Translations under genes and position numbers: made by a program
From: Thermostichus lividus PCC 6715
GTDB lineage: Bacteria > Cyanobacteriota > Cyanobacteriia > Thermosynechococcales > Thermosynechococcaceae
Reading direction: 5' to 3'
Length of the DNA: 64,000 nt
NCBI RefSeq assembly: GCF_002754935.1
Contig: NZ_CP018092.1
Span: forward strand, 1,488,001-1,552,000
Notes under the pieces: model-generated
Database searches by the model: none
Told to the model about the DNA's origin: nothing
Seen by the model: only the letters and a program-made list of their open reading frames with translations
Shown: positions 27,474 to 35,759 of the stretch, piece by piece
Position numbering within the stretch: position 1 is the first letter of the stretch
How the letters are laid out: each line of letters opens with the position of its first letter

Positions 27474-28727
27474 ATGGCCGCTTCCACCAGTGTGCGCAAT
27501 TACATGATTGTTACCCTTGCCTACTGGGGGTTCACGATCACCGATGGCGCACTACGGATGCTTGTGTTGCTCTACTTTAACCAGATTGGCTACACCCCAC
27601 TGGAAATTGCCTTTCTGTTTTTGTTTTATGAAATCTTCGGCATTGTCACGAATTTTTTGGGGGGCTGGATTGGCTCTCGCTTAGGCTTAAATGTAACCCT
27701 GTACGCGGGGATTGGCCTACAGGTGGTGGCGCTGGTCTTGCTGACCCCCCTGACCCAAGCCTGGCCGCTATGGTTTGCTATTCCTTACGTTATGGCGGCT
27801 CAAGCTCTTTCAGGGGTTGCCAAGGATTTAACAAAGATGAGTTCCAAGAGCGCGATTCGCTTGGTGGTGCCCCAAGAGGCGGAGTCGCGGCTGTTTAAGT
27901 GGGTTGCGGTTTTAACGGGATCCAAAAATGCCCTTAAAGGGGTGGGCTTTTTTGTGGGTAGTGTGCTGTTGACAGTGGTGGGCTTTGCCCCTGCCCTGTG
28001 GATTATGGCGATCGCCTTGATGTTCATTCTCCTAAGCGGGTTGCTGCTACCGCGGGGGATGGGACAAATCAAAAAGAAAATCAAATTTCGGCAACTGTTT
28101 TCTAAAAGTAGAGCCATCAATATTTTGTCGGCGGCACGCTTTTTTCTGTTTGGGGCGCGGGATGTCTGGTTTGTGGTGGGTTTGCCCGTGTTCCTGCAAA
28201 GTGAACTGGGGTGGTCTTTTTATCAGGTGGGGGGGTTTTTGGCGCTGTGGGTCATTGGTTATGGTGCCGTTCAGTCTTCGGCACCCATCTTACTGCGCTA
28301 CCTGAATCGGGGGCGATCGCCCCAAGCCTCAACCATTCAATTTTGGACGTTTGCCCTAACACTTGTCCCTGGAGTCATTGCCCTTGGACTTCTGAGTGGC
28401 TGGGATCCGAACGCCGTCATTATTGGTGGGCTATTGCTGTTTGGCCTTATTTTTGCCATAAACTCCGCCGTACACTCCTATCTGGTGTTGGCTTACACCG
28501 ACGATGAAAAAGTTGCGTTGAACGTGGGCTTTTACTATATGGCCAACTCAGGGGGGCGGCTAGCGGGCACAGTCCTCTCCGGTTGGGTGTATCAAGTATG
28601 GGGGTTAGTGGGGTGCCTATGGGTGTCGATGGTGTTTGTCCTTTGTGCAGGGCTAATTTCCCTGAAGCTAGAGGATCCCAAGGGGCAGCCACCGCCTTTA
28701 TCCTTTGCCGTAGGAGACGGGGAGTAA
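27474..28727 (+). CDS. arsJ: organoarsenical efflux MFS transporter ArsJ
   Basis: The 417-residue membrane protein has about twelve hydrophobic segments and the ArsJ-like N terminus VRNYMIVTLAYWGFTITDGALRML, with GGWIGSRLGLNVTLYAG in an early loop and GFYYMANSGGRLAGTVLSGW near the C terminus. ArsJ exports 1-arseno-3-phosphoglycerate from the cytoplasm. The preceding GAPDH gene and short spacing make the two-gene arsenate-resistance operon clear. AGGAGAA upstream of the ATG is a good ribosome-binding site. Confidence 0.88.
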   Translation: MAASTSVRNYMIVTLAYWGFTITDGALRMLVLLYFNQIGYTPLEIAFLFLFYEIFGIVTNFLGGWIGSRLGLNVTLYAGIGLQVVALVLLTPLTQAWPLWFAIPYVMAAQALSGVAKDLTKMSSKSAIRLVVPQEAESRLFKWVAVLTGSKNALKGVGFFVGSVLLTVVGFAPALWIMAIALMFILLSGLLLPRGMGQIKKKIKFRQLFSKSRAINILSAARFFLFGARDVWFVVGLPVFLQSELGWSFYQVGGFLALWVIGYGAVQSSAPILLRYLNRGRSPQASTIQFWTFALTLVPGVIALGLLSGWDPNAVIIGGLLLFGLIFAINSAVHSYLVLAYTDDEKVALNVGFYYMANSGGRLAGTVLSGWVYQVWGLVGCLWVSMVFVLCAGLISLKLEDPKGQPPPLSFAVGDGE

Positions 28728-28768
28728 GGTAGGATGGGAAGCCAAAGAGGCTGAACAAGGAGGCACCG

Positions 28769-28975
28769 ATGGGTGAGGCAAAACGGCGTAAGGACACCCT
28801 AGGAGAAAATTACGGTAAGGAAAAAAGTCGTTGGTTCCAGAAAGAGCAACTGGTGCTGCTACAAACGTGGCTGACTCGCGGCACATGGGTGGGGATTGGC
28901 CTGTTGGTGGTTATTTGGTTAACCGTTCGCTTCATTGGTCCGAGTTTTGGCTGGTGGCAGTTAGCGGCAAACTAG
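28769..28975 (+). CDS. DUF2839 family small membrane protein
   Basis: The 68-residue protein starts MGEAKRRKDTLGENYGKE, the hallmark of DUF2839, and has one membrane helix (about 40-59). Function is unknown; the family is confined to cyanobacteria. AAGGAGG precedes the ATG. It lies 41 bp after arsJ and 7 bp before the carboxypeptidase gene, so it may belong to either transcript. Confidence 0.82.
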   Translation: MGEAKRRKDTLGENYGKEKSRWFQKEQLVLLQTWLTRGTWVGIGLLVVIWLTVRFIGPSFGWWQLAAN

Positions 28976-28982
28976 GGAACCG

Positions 28983-30230
28983 ATGTTAGATTTACTGGCC
29001 ATAATTGCTTGGTACGCCGGGGGCGTGGGGGTTGAGCACATCCGTCCTGTGCTGTTTCCGACGGAAGTGGCACTGCAACAGTATAGCGATCGCTACTTGC
29101 AAGGAATTGCTCAGCAGGGCTTTCCGATAACGGATCAGGGAGTCTGGGTGCAAACCGCTCATCAGTTGCTTATTGATCACCAAGGCGATCGCCCCTTACC
29201 GGCGGCCTCCATTACCAAAGTTGCCACCAGCTTAGCAGTGCTAGCAAATCATCCCGCTGACTATCAATTTGTAACCCGTATTGGCACCACAGGCACCCTG
29301 AGCAATGGCACCCTCAATGGCGATCTAGTGGTTATCGGGGGCAATGATCCTCTATTTGTCTGGGAAGAGGCGATGGCGATCGCTCAAGGGTTGAATCGCC
29401 TAGGCATTCGCAGAATCAACGGAAATCTGGTGATCGTGCCCCCCTTCAGCATGAACTTTTACCCAGAGCCAAGCACTGCGGCTGATCTGTTCAAGATTGC
29501 CCTTGATCACCAGCGTTGGCCTGCTGACGCCCAAGCCGCTTACAGGGCGCATCTACACGGTCAACCTCGCCCCCAGTTAGCGATTGCTGGCACAACCCGC
29601 ATTCAAGCTAGTCCGCCCGCCAACGTGACCCTTCGTCTTGAGCACCGCTCCCTGCCGCTGCTAGAAATTGTGCGCCAGATGAATATTTACAGCAATAATG
29701 ACATTGCGGACACTCTTGCTAAACTTGCCGGAGGGGCAGCCACCGTTGCCCAGATTGCTGCTGCCAAGGCTCAGGTGCCGCCCCAAGAAATTCAACTCAT
29801 CAATGGCTCTGGCTTAGGGGTAGAAAATCGTATCTCGCCCCGCGCCGCCTGCGGAATGCTTTTTAGCTTGCAACAGGAACTGGCCGCCAAAAACTACAGC
29901 CTTGCCGATATTTTACCCATGGCGGGACGGGATGGCGGCACCCTAGAGAATCGCCAACTCCCTGCAGCAACGCTGATTAAGACAGGGTCTCTATGGAACG
30001 TTAGCGCCCTTGCTGGCGTGTTACCCACCGCGAAGTACGGCACGGTTTGTTTTGCCCTCTTCAATGGCGGTGGTAATTTGTGGGGGTTCCGCCACGGTCA
30101 AGATCGCTACGTTCAACACCTTAGCCAAACCCTGCAACCTAGCCAAGAACGAGGCGCAGAGTTTCAAGGCCATGCCGCACCCCCTCGGTTTGGGGATCCA
30201 CAGCGAATACAGGTGATCGCTGCGCCATAG
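28983..30230 (+). CDS. dacB: D-alanyl-D-alanine carboxypeptidase, PBP4 (S13) type
   Basis: The 415-residue protein is a penicillin-binding-protein-4-like carboxypeptidase/endopeptidase acting on periplasmic peptidoglycan. The three active-site motifs are visible: SITK (in LPAASITKVATSLAVL), SNN (in NIYSNNDIADTLAKL) and KTG (in TLIKTGSLWNVSAL). The short hydrophobic N terminus (LDLLAIIAWYAGGVGV) may be an uncleaved signal anchor. The ATG is 7 bp after the DUF2839 stop. Confidence 0.88.
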   Translation: MLDLLAIIAWYAGGVGVEHIRPVLFPTEVALQQYSDRYLQGIAQQGFPITDQGVWVQTAHQLLIDHQGDRPLPAASITKVATSLAVLANHPADYQFVTRIGTTGTLSNGTLNGDLVVIGGNDPLFVWEEAMAIAQGLNRLGIRRINGNLVIVPPFSMNFYPEPSTAADLFKIALDHQRWPADAQAAYRAHLHGQPRPQLAIAGTTRIQASPPANVTLRLEHRSLPLLEIVRQMNIYSNNDIADTLAKLAGGAATVAQIAAAKAQVPPQEIQLINGSGLGVENRISPRAACGMLFSLQQELAAKNYSLADILPMAGRDGGTLENRQLPAATLIKTGSLWNVSALAGVLPTAKYGTVCFALFNGGGNLWGFRHGQDRYVQHLSQTLQPSQERGAEFQGHAAPPRFGDPQRIQVIAAP

Positions 30231-30287
30231 CTAGGCAACCGTCCTAGAGACTGCTAAAATAAACTCATAACGAGTTTGATTAAGCCA

Positions 30288-30548
30288 ATGCAAATTTTAG
30301 ACTTGCCCCTGAATGCCATTCGTCGTCCGCTGATCCGCCAGACGGATCCTGCCAAAGTGGAAGCTCTGATGGCCTCCATTGCCGAGATTGGCCAGCAGGA
30401 GCCAATTGATGTTTTGGAAGTGGAAGGGCAGTACTATGGGTTTTCTGGTTGCCACCGCTATGAAGCCTGCCAACGCTTGGGGTTAGCCACCATTCGGGCG
30501 CGGGTACGGCGTGCGCCTCGCTCCGTCTTACAATTACACCTTGCCTGA
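30288..30548 (+). CDS. srxA: sulfiredoxin
   Basis: The 86-residue protein is a ParB-like-fold sulfiredoxin with the catalytic cysteine in the signature FSGCHRYEACQRLG. Sulfiredoxin uses ATP to repair over-oxidised (sulfinic) 2-Cys peroxiredoxins, and cyanobacteria commonly have it. The ATG at 30288 is preferred over the in-frame TTG at 30276. Copy 3 of the 438-bp element starts 52 bp after the stop. Confidence 0.9.
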   Translation: MQILDLPLNAIRRPLIRQTDPAKVEALMASIAEIGQQEPIDVLEVEGQYYGFSGCHRYEACQRLGLATIRARVRRAPRSVLQLHLA

Positions 30549-30600
30549 GCGGCGATCGCCCCATCGAGTCTTAGAACAGCTCTCCAAAAGGTGGTTAGCC

Positions 30601-31038
30601 TTGACTTCTCCCCTCTTTGAAAGAGAGGGGATTCCCAAAGGATGCTACGCAACGGGCTGAAGCCGCGTTGCTTCGCTTTTCCCTTGAGCTGTCACCCACA
30701 ACTTAATGCGGGTGGGGGCAGTCAAAGACCCCCTACTCACCTCAAGCATTTCTGCTATTGGGACTACGTTTATGTTTCGGTTCGTGGTTTCGCGCTTTTC
30801 AACACTAGCCAATTCGATACGCTCAACATCCTGCCATTGCTTGCAGTGGTTTAGGCTTGCCGCCAAAGCGGTAGTGACTTACTTGCCGGGATTTCTCCGT
30901 ACTAGGATGTTTCTTCGCGTAGTTGATACGCCTACTTTCCACGTCTCTAGTTTAACACATAGAGAGGGCTAAAGCCCCCTGAGTTGGCTGTATCCCCTCG
31001 CTAAAGCGGAGGGGTTTTAGCCCGCCCACATCACTCCT
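30601..31038 (-). mobile_element. 438-bp IS200/IS605-type non-autonomous element, copy 3
   Basis: In minus orientation it is preceded by TTAT (complement of 31039-31042) and ends in TCAA (complement of 30601-30604), exactly 438 bp. Its conserved 73-codon frame translates identically to that of copy 1, so transposition was recent. It ends only 17 bp before the start codon of the EcoRV-like endonuclease relic and may have cut off that gene's promoter. Confidence 0.86.
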
Positions 31039-31055
31039 ATAAGAGATCACCAGCG

Positions 31056-31768
31056 ATGATGAAAGCGGAATTCGAGAATGCCTTGAAAGAGTTTGCGAAT
31101 ACTCTCACAGGGCACGTGAGCACAGAGGATGGGCAGTGGTCAGTCAAGGGATTTATCGACGCCTTTAGGAACGTTTATACAATCTCGTCCGACACCAAAA
31201 TTGTTTCCAAAATCCTCGAGATCCACCTTTTCCCGAGAATTATTGCTTTTGCTGATGAGCATGACTTTGCCATCGTTCTCGCTGAGCAGCAGAATTACTA
31301 CCCGGATATATCATTTGTCTCAAAGCATGATGAAGCCGTTCGCTTTGCCGTTGACTTCAAGACTACCTACCGTATTCCCGGCAAACCTTGGCTCTGTAAT
31401 GGATTCACTCTTGGTTCACATGGTGAATACTTTCAGAACCGAACAAGCACGAAGAACATTCAATTCCCTTATGGAAGCTATTCCGGCCATTTTTGCTTGG
31501 GCATTATCTATGATCGCGCTGATGGAGCCATTATTGACGAAACACAGCCAATATCGATAGCATCCAGCCCATTGAGGACATCCTTTCAGGCAACGGCATG
31601 TTCGCTAAGCTCGGTGAGGAGTGGTTTGACGATTACTGGATGAATTTTGGAAAGATTATCGTCAAAGGCCCAGATGGGAAAACCAAGAGGATCACGTCGC
31701 TTGTTGATTTTGTGAAATATCGTGGCGGCGATCCATCACTTATCGTCCCAAGGAACAATCAACCATGA
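31056..31768 (+). pseudogene. EcoRV-like type II restriction endonuclease, frameshifted
   Basis: The frame from 31056 matches the order of R.EcoRV motifs from memory: SDTKIVSKILEI, then QQNYYPDISF (active-site Asp), then FAVDFKTTY (the D-x-K catalytic pair), then GFTLGSHGEYFQN and STKNIQFPYGSY. Near 31545-31550 a one-base loss changes the frame. The C-terminal part continues in another frame (EEWFDDYWMNFGK, resembling EcoRV's FLDYWRNYER) to the TGA at 31766-31768. The product as read would end in unrelated residues at 31643. The methyltransferase start overlaps its end as ATGA. Confidence 0.82.
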
Positions 31769-32003
31769 GCATTCATCGAGTGCTAGTGCCCCCGATAAAG
31801 TGTCAAGGAATCAAGACTAAACTCGTTCCTTGGATAAAGGCCATCATCCCTGCCGATTTTGACGGTCGCTGGATTGAACCATTCATGGGATCAGGCGTCG
31901 TGGTCTTTAATGTGCGGCCTAGGAAGGCGTTGCTTGCGGACTCAAATCCGCACCTCATTAACTTTTACCAAGCAGTCGCCAAGGGCGAGATCACCGCCTA
32001 TTT
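31765..32003 (+). pseudogene. EcoRV-type adenine-N6 DNA methyltransferase, N-terminal fragment
   Basis: About 80 residues survive of a Dam/D12-class methyltransferase. [17 protein letters not shown] is the motif X region and [15 protein letters not shown] is the SAM-binding motif I, followed by [17 protein letters not shown]; all closely resemble M.EcoRV as I recall it. The catalytic DPPY and target-recognition parts are gone. After about 32003 the frame runs straight into an ISL3 transposase tail, so the gene was cut by an insertion followed by loss. It cannot protect GATATC sites, but neither can the frameshifted endonuclease cut them. Confidence 0.85.
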
Positions 32004-32142
32004 TGATAATCACACAAATAGTGGTGTTGTTGAAGGTATTAACAATAAATTGAAGCTGATCAAGCGGTCAGGTTATGGGTTCAGGAACTTTGACAATTTT
32101 CAGTTACGTTGCTTAATTTGCTGGCATTTAGCTATTGATTAA
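32004..32142 (+). pseudogene. ISL3-family transposase, C-terminal fragment
   Basis: In frame with the truncated methyltransferase, the last 45 or so residues ([20 protein letters not shown], then [20 protein letters not shown]) are the C-terminal end of an ISL3 transposase, including the catalytic-glutamate motif VEGINN. It differs from the fragment at 17566-18043, so the two come from different ISL3 copies. The upstream bulk of the transposase is missing. Confidence 0.8.
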
Positions 32143-32494
32143 GCATAACTCGGACGATAGAGCCACCTGGCCATGAAACCTCAATACCCATCCGCAACTA
32201 GCCTGAGTATAACCCCAGATTAACGCCACAGCGAAGCCTGACCCTTTGGCTTGAGGGGTTTGTGCTGAATGCATCGATTGTTAACAATTTCAGCGCTAAA
32301 TCTGGAGCATCAACGTTTTATAGCGATTTGGCAATTTTGAACTACCCGTCATACCCCAAACCCAAAAGGGTACTTGCCATTGTGGTCGTGGATTCAAGCA
32401 CCTACTGCAACATGTTGCAGATCCCTTACCCTGAGTGTAGGATCAAACCCAAAAACTAAGCTGTTAGCGTGACCAACAGCAGGATGACATCTCG
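32143..32494. other. intergenic, decayed
   Basis: About 350 bp between the ISL3 fragment and the HerA-like gene. A plus-strand frame of 65 codons (32262-32459) is open but unrecognised. The first few tens of bases probably hold the right end of the ISL3 element. An AGGATG just before 32495 serves the next gene. Confidence 0.4.
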
Positions 32495-34170
32495 ATGGCC
32501 AATTGCCCTCAAATTGTTGGAATTGTCAAAGGTCCGGGGGAGTCCGGCAACGAATACGTGTTTATTACGGCAGATGCTCGTCCGGTGCGCATCGGTGAAT
32601 TCGTTTTTTACAGTATTGACGATGGCAATGCAGCCGTGCCTGTGGTGCGGCAAGTCCTAGGCAAAATTAGTACCTGTTGCCTCATTGAGCATTTACCGGA
32701 TCGGATGTTTGCTGACTACGAGCTTGACCCTGGGGCGATCGCCGCCTTAATTGGCTTTACCTGCGAACCCGCCGAACTCTACGAAATCACCGTAGAAGTG
32801 ATGGGCTACTTTGACCCAATTTTGGGCTTTAGTAACCTGCGCCGCCTCCCTCCCCCGGGGGCAAAGGTCTATCGTGCTGAGGATGAATGGCTCCAGCAGG
32901 TGCTCAACAAAAAACCCATGCATGCCCCTGGATCGGCTCATATCGGCTCGCTGCTGCTGCGGGATGAAGGCGCGGTGCCCATCAGCTTGGATGTTAAGGA
33001 ACTGGTGAGCACTCACATGGCTATTTTGGCAGGCACAGGGTCTGGTAAATCCTACACCGCAGGCGTACTCCTTGAAGAGTTACTCCTGCCGAAAAATCGG
33101 GCGGCAGTGCTCATTTTTGACCCCCACGGTGAATACCATACCCTCAGCGCTATTCAGGGGCACTCAGCATTTCGGGGGAGGATGGCTACCAGCCCAAGGT
33201 AGAAATTATTACCCCAGAAAACATTAAAATTCGTGTCTCCTCCCTCGAGTTTTACGATATTTTGACCCTGCTGCCCCAGATGAGCGATCGCCAGCAAGCT
33301 ATCCTTAGACGCGCCTACGATGAGGTGCGCAGACGCTTTACTAATGATCGGTGGGGTATCGCTGACTTAATTGAGGCAGTCTATAGCGTAGATCGCAGCG
33401 TTGATGAGGACGGGAACACCCAGCAAGGCTCCTCCGCGCCAGCACTGGCATGGAAACTAGAGAAAATGGAGCGCTCTGACTATTTCCATGCCTACGAACA
33501 CCTGCCACCGCAACGCCTTTTTGTGCCGGGGCAAATTACGGTTCTGCAGATGAATGAAATTCCCCTCGAAGAGCAACAGGTGATTGCCACTGCTATTCTG
33601 CGGCAAACCAACCATGCCCGCATCAATACCCACAAAGGGCGCTCGTCCAAAGGCGATGAGCAATACCTGCCGTACCCTGTATTCATCCTGATCGAAGAAG
33701 CCCATCGCTTTGCTCCTGCCCATGAGCCTTCGCAGTGCAAACAGGTACTGCGCACTATCCTGAGTGAAGGCCGTAAGTTTGGGGTTGGGGTTGGGCTCAT
33801 TACCCAGCGTCCGGGCAAGTTGGATAGCGATGTTCTCTCGCAGTGCATGAGCCAATTTATTTTGCGAATTATTAACCCCGTGGATCAAGAGAGCCTGAAG
33901 CATGGCGTTGAAGCCGCAGGCAGAGACCTCCTCAAGGAGTTACCCGCCCTCAGCAAAGGACAAGTGATTATTTCCGGTGCCTGCGTCAATACACCCGTGC
34001 TGTGTCGGGTGCGTCAGCGCCTCACCTGCCATGGGGGCGACACGCTTGATGCTCCAGCCCTGTGGCAGGCGTACTTTGAACCAAAAAAACAACTGGAACG
34101 CCAGTTAGAGGTTGCTCCACCAGTACCGCGCCCGAAGGCGAAAACAGTTGGCCGGCGATCAATTGAATAG
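32495..34170 (+). pseudogene. HerA-like (DUF87) ATPase, frameshifted at a G tract
   Basis: Two frames (32495-33202 and the one ending at 34170) form one HerA-type hexameric ATPase/helicase. The first holds an OB-like HAS barrel and the Walker A motif AGTGSGKSYTAGVLLEELLL. The second holds Walker B FILIEEAHRFAPAHE and the RKFGVGVGLITQRP segment. At 33174-33178 the sequence has GGGGG; one more G would join the frames through FRGEDGYQPKVEIITPENIK. HerA proteins act with NurA in DNA end processing or in defence operons; no partner is adjacent. It may be intact in reality. Confidence 0.82.
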
Positions 34171-34200
34171 GAATTGAGAATGTCCCCTGTCGTCAATTCC
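34170..34200. repeat. inverted repeat at the HerA-like gene end
   Basis: GGAATTGA (34170-34177) and TCAATTCC (34193-34200) are perfectly complementary arms. An A-run follows on the plus strand rather than a T-run, so it is not a standard intrinsic terminator for the HerA-like gene. Confidence 0.4.
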
Positions 34201-34236
34201 AAAAAAATAAGCTAGATTAGTGGTAAGTGTAATCAT

Positions 34237-34620
34237 GGGGCTGAAACGGCTTCGACGTTCTAGTGAAAGTTAGGCTGTGATACAGGTCGAGAGTGGACTA
34301 TCTCTCGTTAATCCAGAGTCCAAACCAAAAAGTAACTGCGAACAACATCGTTCCTTTCGCTCGTAAAGCTGCTGCGGTAGCCTAAGACCTCTAAAACGGT
34401 TCGAGCACTCGTTGTCTGACTCCGTTAAGGACAGCGGGTTAACCCCAACGGATGCGCTAAGCAGTTCTCTCTGGTGGCCTGTTTAGCAAAGACTCTACCA
34501 GAGCATCCTACTGTTCGGGATAAGGAACAGTTCCTGCCTGAGGGTCAGAAAGGCTAAGCCTGTGAATGAGCAGTCGGTGAGTAGCTAGGGCGGACACGGG
34601 TTCGACTCCCGTCAGCTCCA
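34237..34620 (+). ncRNA. ssrA: transfer-messenger RNA (tmRNA)
   Basis: The 5' end GGGGCTGAAACGGCTTCGAC and the 3' end with T-loop GGGTTCGACTCCCG and acceptor CAGCTCCA pair as the tRNA-like domain of tmRNA (GGGGCTG with CAGCTCC, one G-T pair). The tag frame runs from GCG at 34338 to TAA at 34383-34385 and encodes ANNIVPFARKAAAVA, a cyanobacterial-type proteolysis tag. It rescues stalled ribosomes with SmpB. It is a one-piece form, and the final CCA is not fully encoded. The upstream neighbour is the HerA-like gene on the same strand. Confidence 0.96.
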
Positions 34621-34892
34621 TCAATATGTTTTAGCGGGTATCATCACTGATAAGTACCGTGTTGAGAAAAAAGTTACCCGTTTATGCTGGGTGATGTGAA
34701 ACCACGCAGACTGAAGCCTAGTGATAAAGTCTTGAGCTTGCCTGTTGGCATGGGTCTGTTTAGCTTAAAAAATATCGAAATCCAGATGGGCTTGGTGATA
34801 TATCCCCTAACCTGCACCAAAATCTGACAAGGAGACTGGTGATGTCACAGCTACTCCGAAACAGCTAGGGTGCAAAGCTGAGGGAGATAACC
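34621..34892 (+). other. 272-bp non-coding segment, possibly structured
   Basis: No protein gene is visible. The segment TCTGACAAGGAGACTGGTGA and the following ACTCCGAAACAGCTAGGGTG have the look of bacterial group II intron domain I RNA, as far as I can recall such sequences, but no intron boundaries, domain V or reverse transcriptase are present. The last bases (GAGGGAGATAACC) contain the ribosome-binding site of the next gene. Confidence 0.3.
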
Positions 34893-35231
34893 ATGAGTGA
34901 GCCGATACCAGCATCAGAAGCCAAGCAAATCATGGATATTCTTAAAGAATTGCAAGGCGATATGAAAAGGGTTCAGTCTGAACTCCAAGCATTGACCTTA
35001 GAAGTTAGGGTGAACCAGTCCAAGAGTAATGAGCAATTTAATACGGTAAGGGCTGAAATCAAGGTAATTAATGATAAGGTTGATGGCTTACGCTCTGAAC
35101 TGCGGGATGACATCAATGAGCTTCGTACTCAGCAACGTGCTACAGATGCAAGGCTATGGGCGTTTATTGTCGGACTCGTAACTCTAGTCGGTAGCGGCGT
35201 GATTAAGGTTCTCTGGTTTGACCGTGCTTAA
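34893..35231 (+). CDS. small coiled-coil protein with C-terminal membrane helix
   Basis: The 112-residue protein is a coiled coil from about 8 to 90 (MDILKELQGDMKRVQSELQA, then VDGLRSELRDDINELRTQQR) followed by one membrane helix (about 90-108, AFIVGLVTLVGSGVIKVLWF). This architecture is common in small phage- or plasmid-like membrane proteins and in cyanobacterial hypotheticals; no named family is claimed. GAGGGAG precedes the ATG at 34893. It lies alone between a non-coding segment and a convergent gene. Confidence 0.7.
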   Translation: MSEPIPASEAKQIMDILKELQGDMKRVQSELQALTLEVRVNQSKSNEQFNTVRAEIKVINDKVDGLRSELRDDINELRTQQRATDARLWAFIVGLVTLVGSGVIKVLWFDRA

Positions 35232-35329
35232 ATACTAGGCTGGCTTTTAAGGTCCATACCAGTTCCGGGGCTGGTAAATAAGATGCCATTGACAGGAATT
35301 TACCCCCAGTGATACCTCAAATATATTCG

Positions 35330-35668
35330 TCAAGCGCCGTACCACCACTGGCGATCGCGTCCTTCTAGGTGGATCCAGTACAGGGTGATCATCATGACGG
35401 TGTTTGTTTCTCGATGGTAAACGGCGTAGCTAGGGTGGCGCTTTGTTGCCCCATCCACCACTAATCGACGGCCAATCCGCCGCCAACTCGGTTCTTTGCT
35501 GCGCCACGCAATGCGGCAGCAGGGCCAAGGTAGCTGCTCGCGATCAAACAGGCGACAACACGGACCAATGACCTCATAGCTAAAGGAGTAGCCCGGACTG
35601 TAAAAATGATAGCCCGTTGGCCATGGTGGCAGGGGTGTTGTTGGCGCAGCAGTAATTGTGTTTAGCAT
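35330..35668 (-). CDS. conserved hypothetical protein (112 aa)
   Basis: I do not recognise a family. The 112-residue protein has a proline-rich N terminus (APTTPLPPWPTGYHFYSPGY) and many tryptophans and arginines (WRSKEPSWRRIGRRLVVDG, YWIHLEGRDRQWWYGA), suggesting a compact beta-rich fold. There is no signal or membrane segment. The MITE copy split by the IS110 element begins 18 bp upstream of its start codon. Confidence 0.6.
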   Translation of the reverse strand: MLNTITAAPTTPLPPWPTGYHFYSPGYSFSYEVIGPCCRLFDREQLPWPCCRIAWRSKEPSWRRIGRRLVVDGATKRHPSYAVYHRETNTVMMITLYWIHLEGRDRQWWYGA

Positions 35669-35759
35669 AGAGGCTTTCTCTCCCCAATGTTGCTGAGTGT
35701 GGCTATGAATTCCCTCATCCCCAACCCTTCTTCCTAAGGAGAAGCGATTATCTTAAAAG

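Noticed and set aside
32495-34170. HerA-like gene plus restriction relic as one defence operon
   Set aside because: A 350-bp decayed gap and an ISL3 fragment lie between them, and no NurA, Sir2 or other partner is adjacent.
34170-34207. Intrinsic terminator after the HerA-like gene
   Set aside because: The inverted repeat is followed by A residues on the transcribed sense strand, not T residues.
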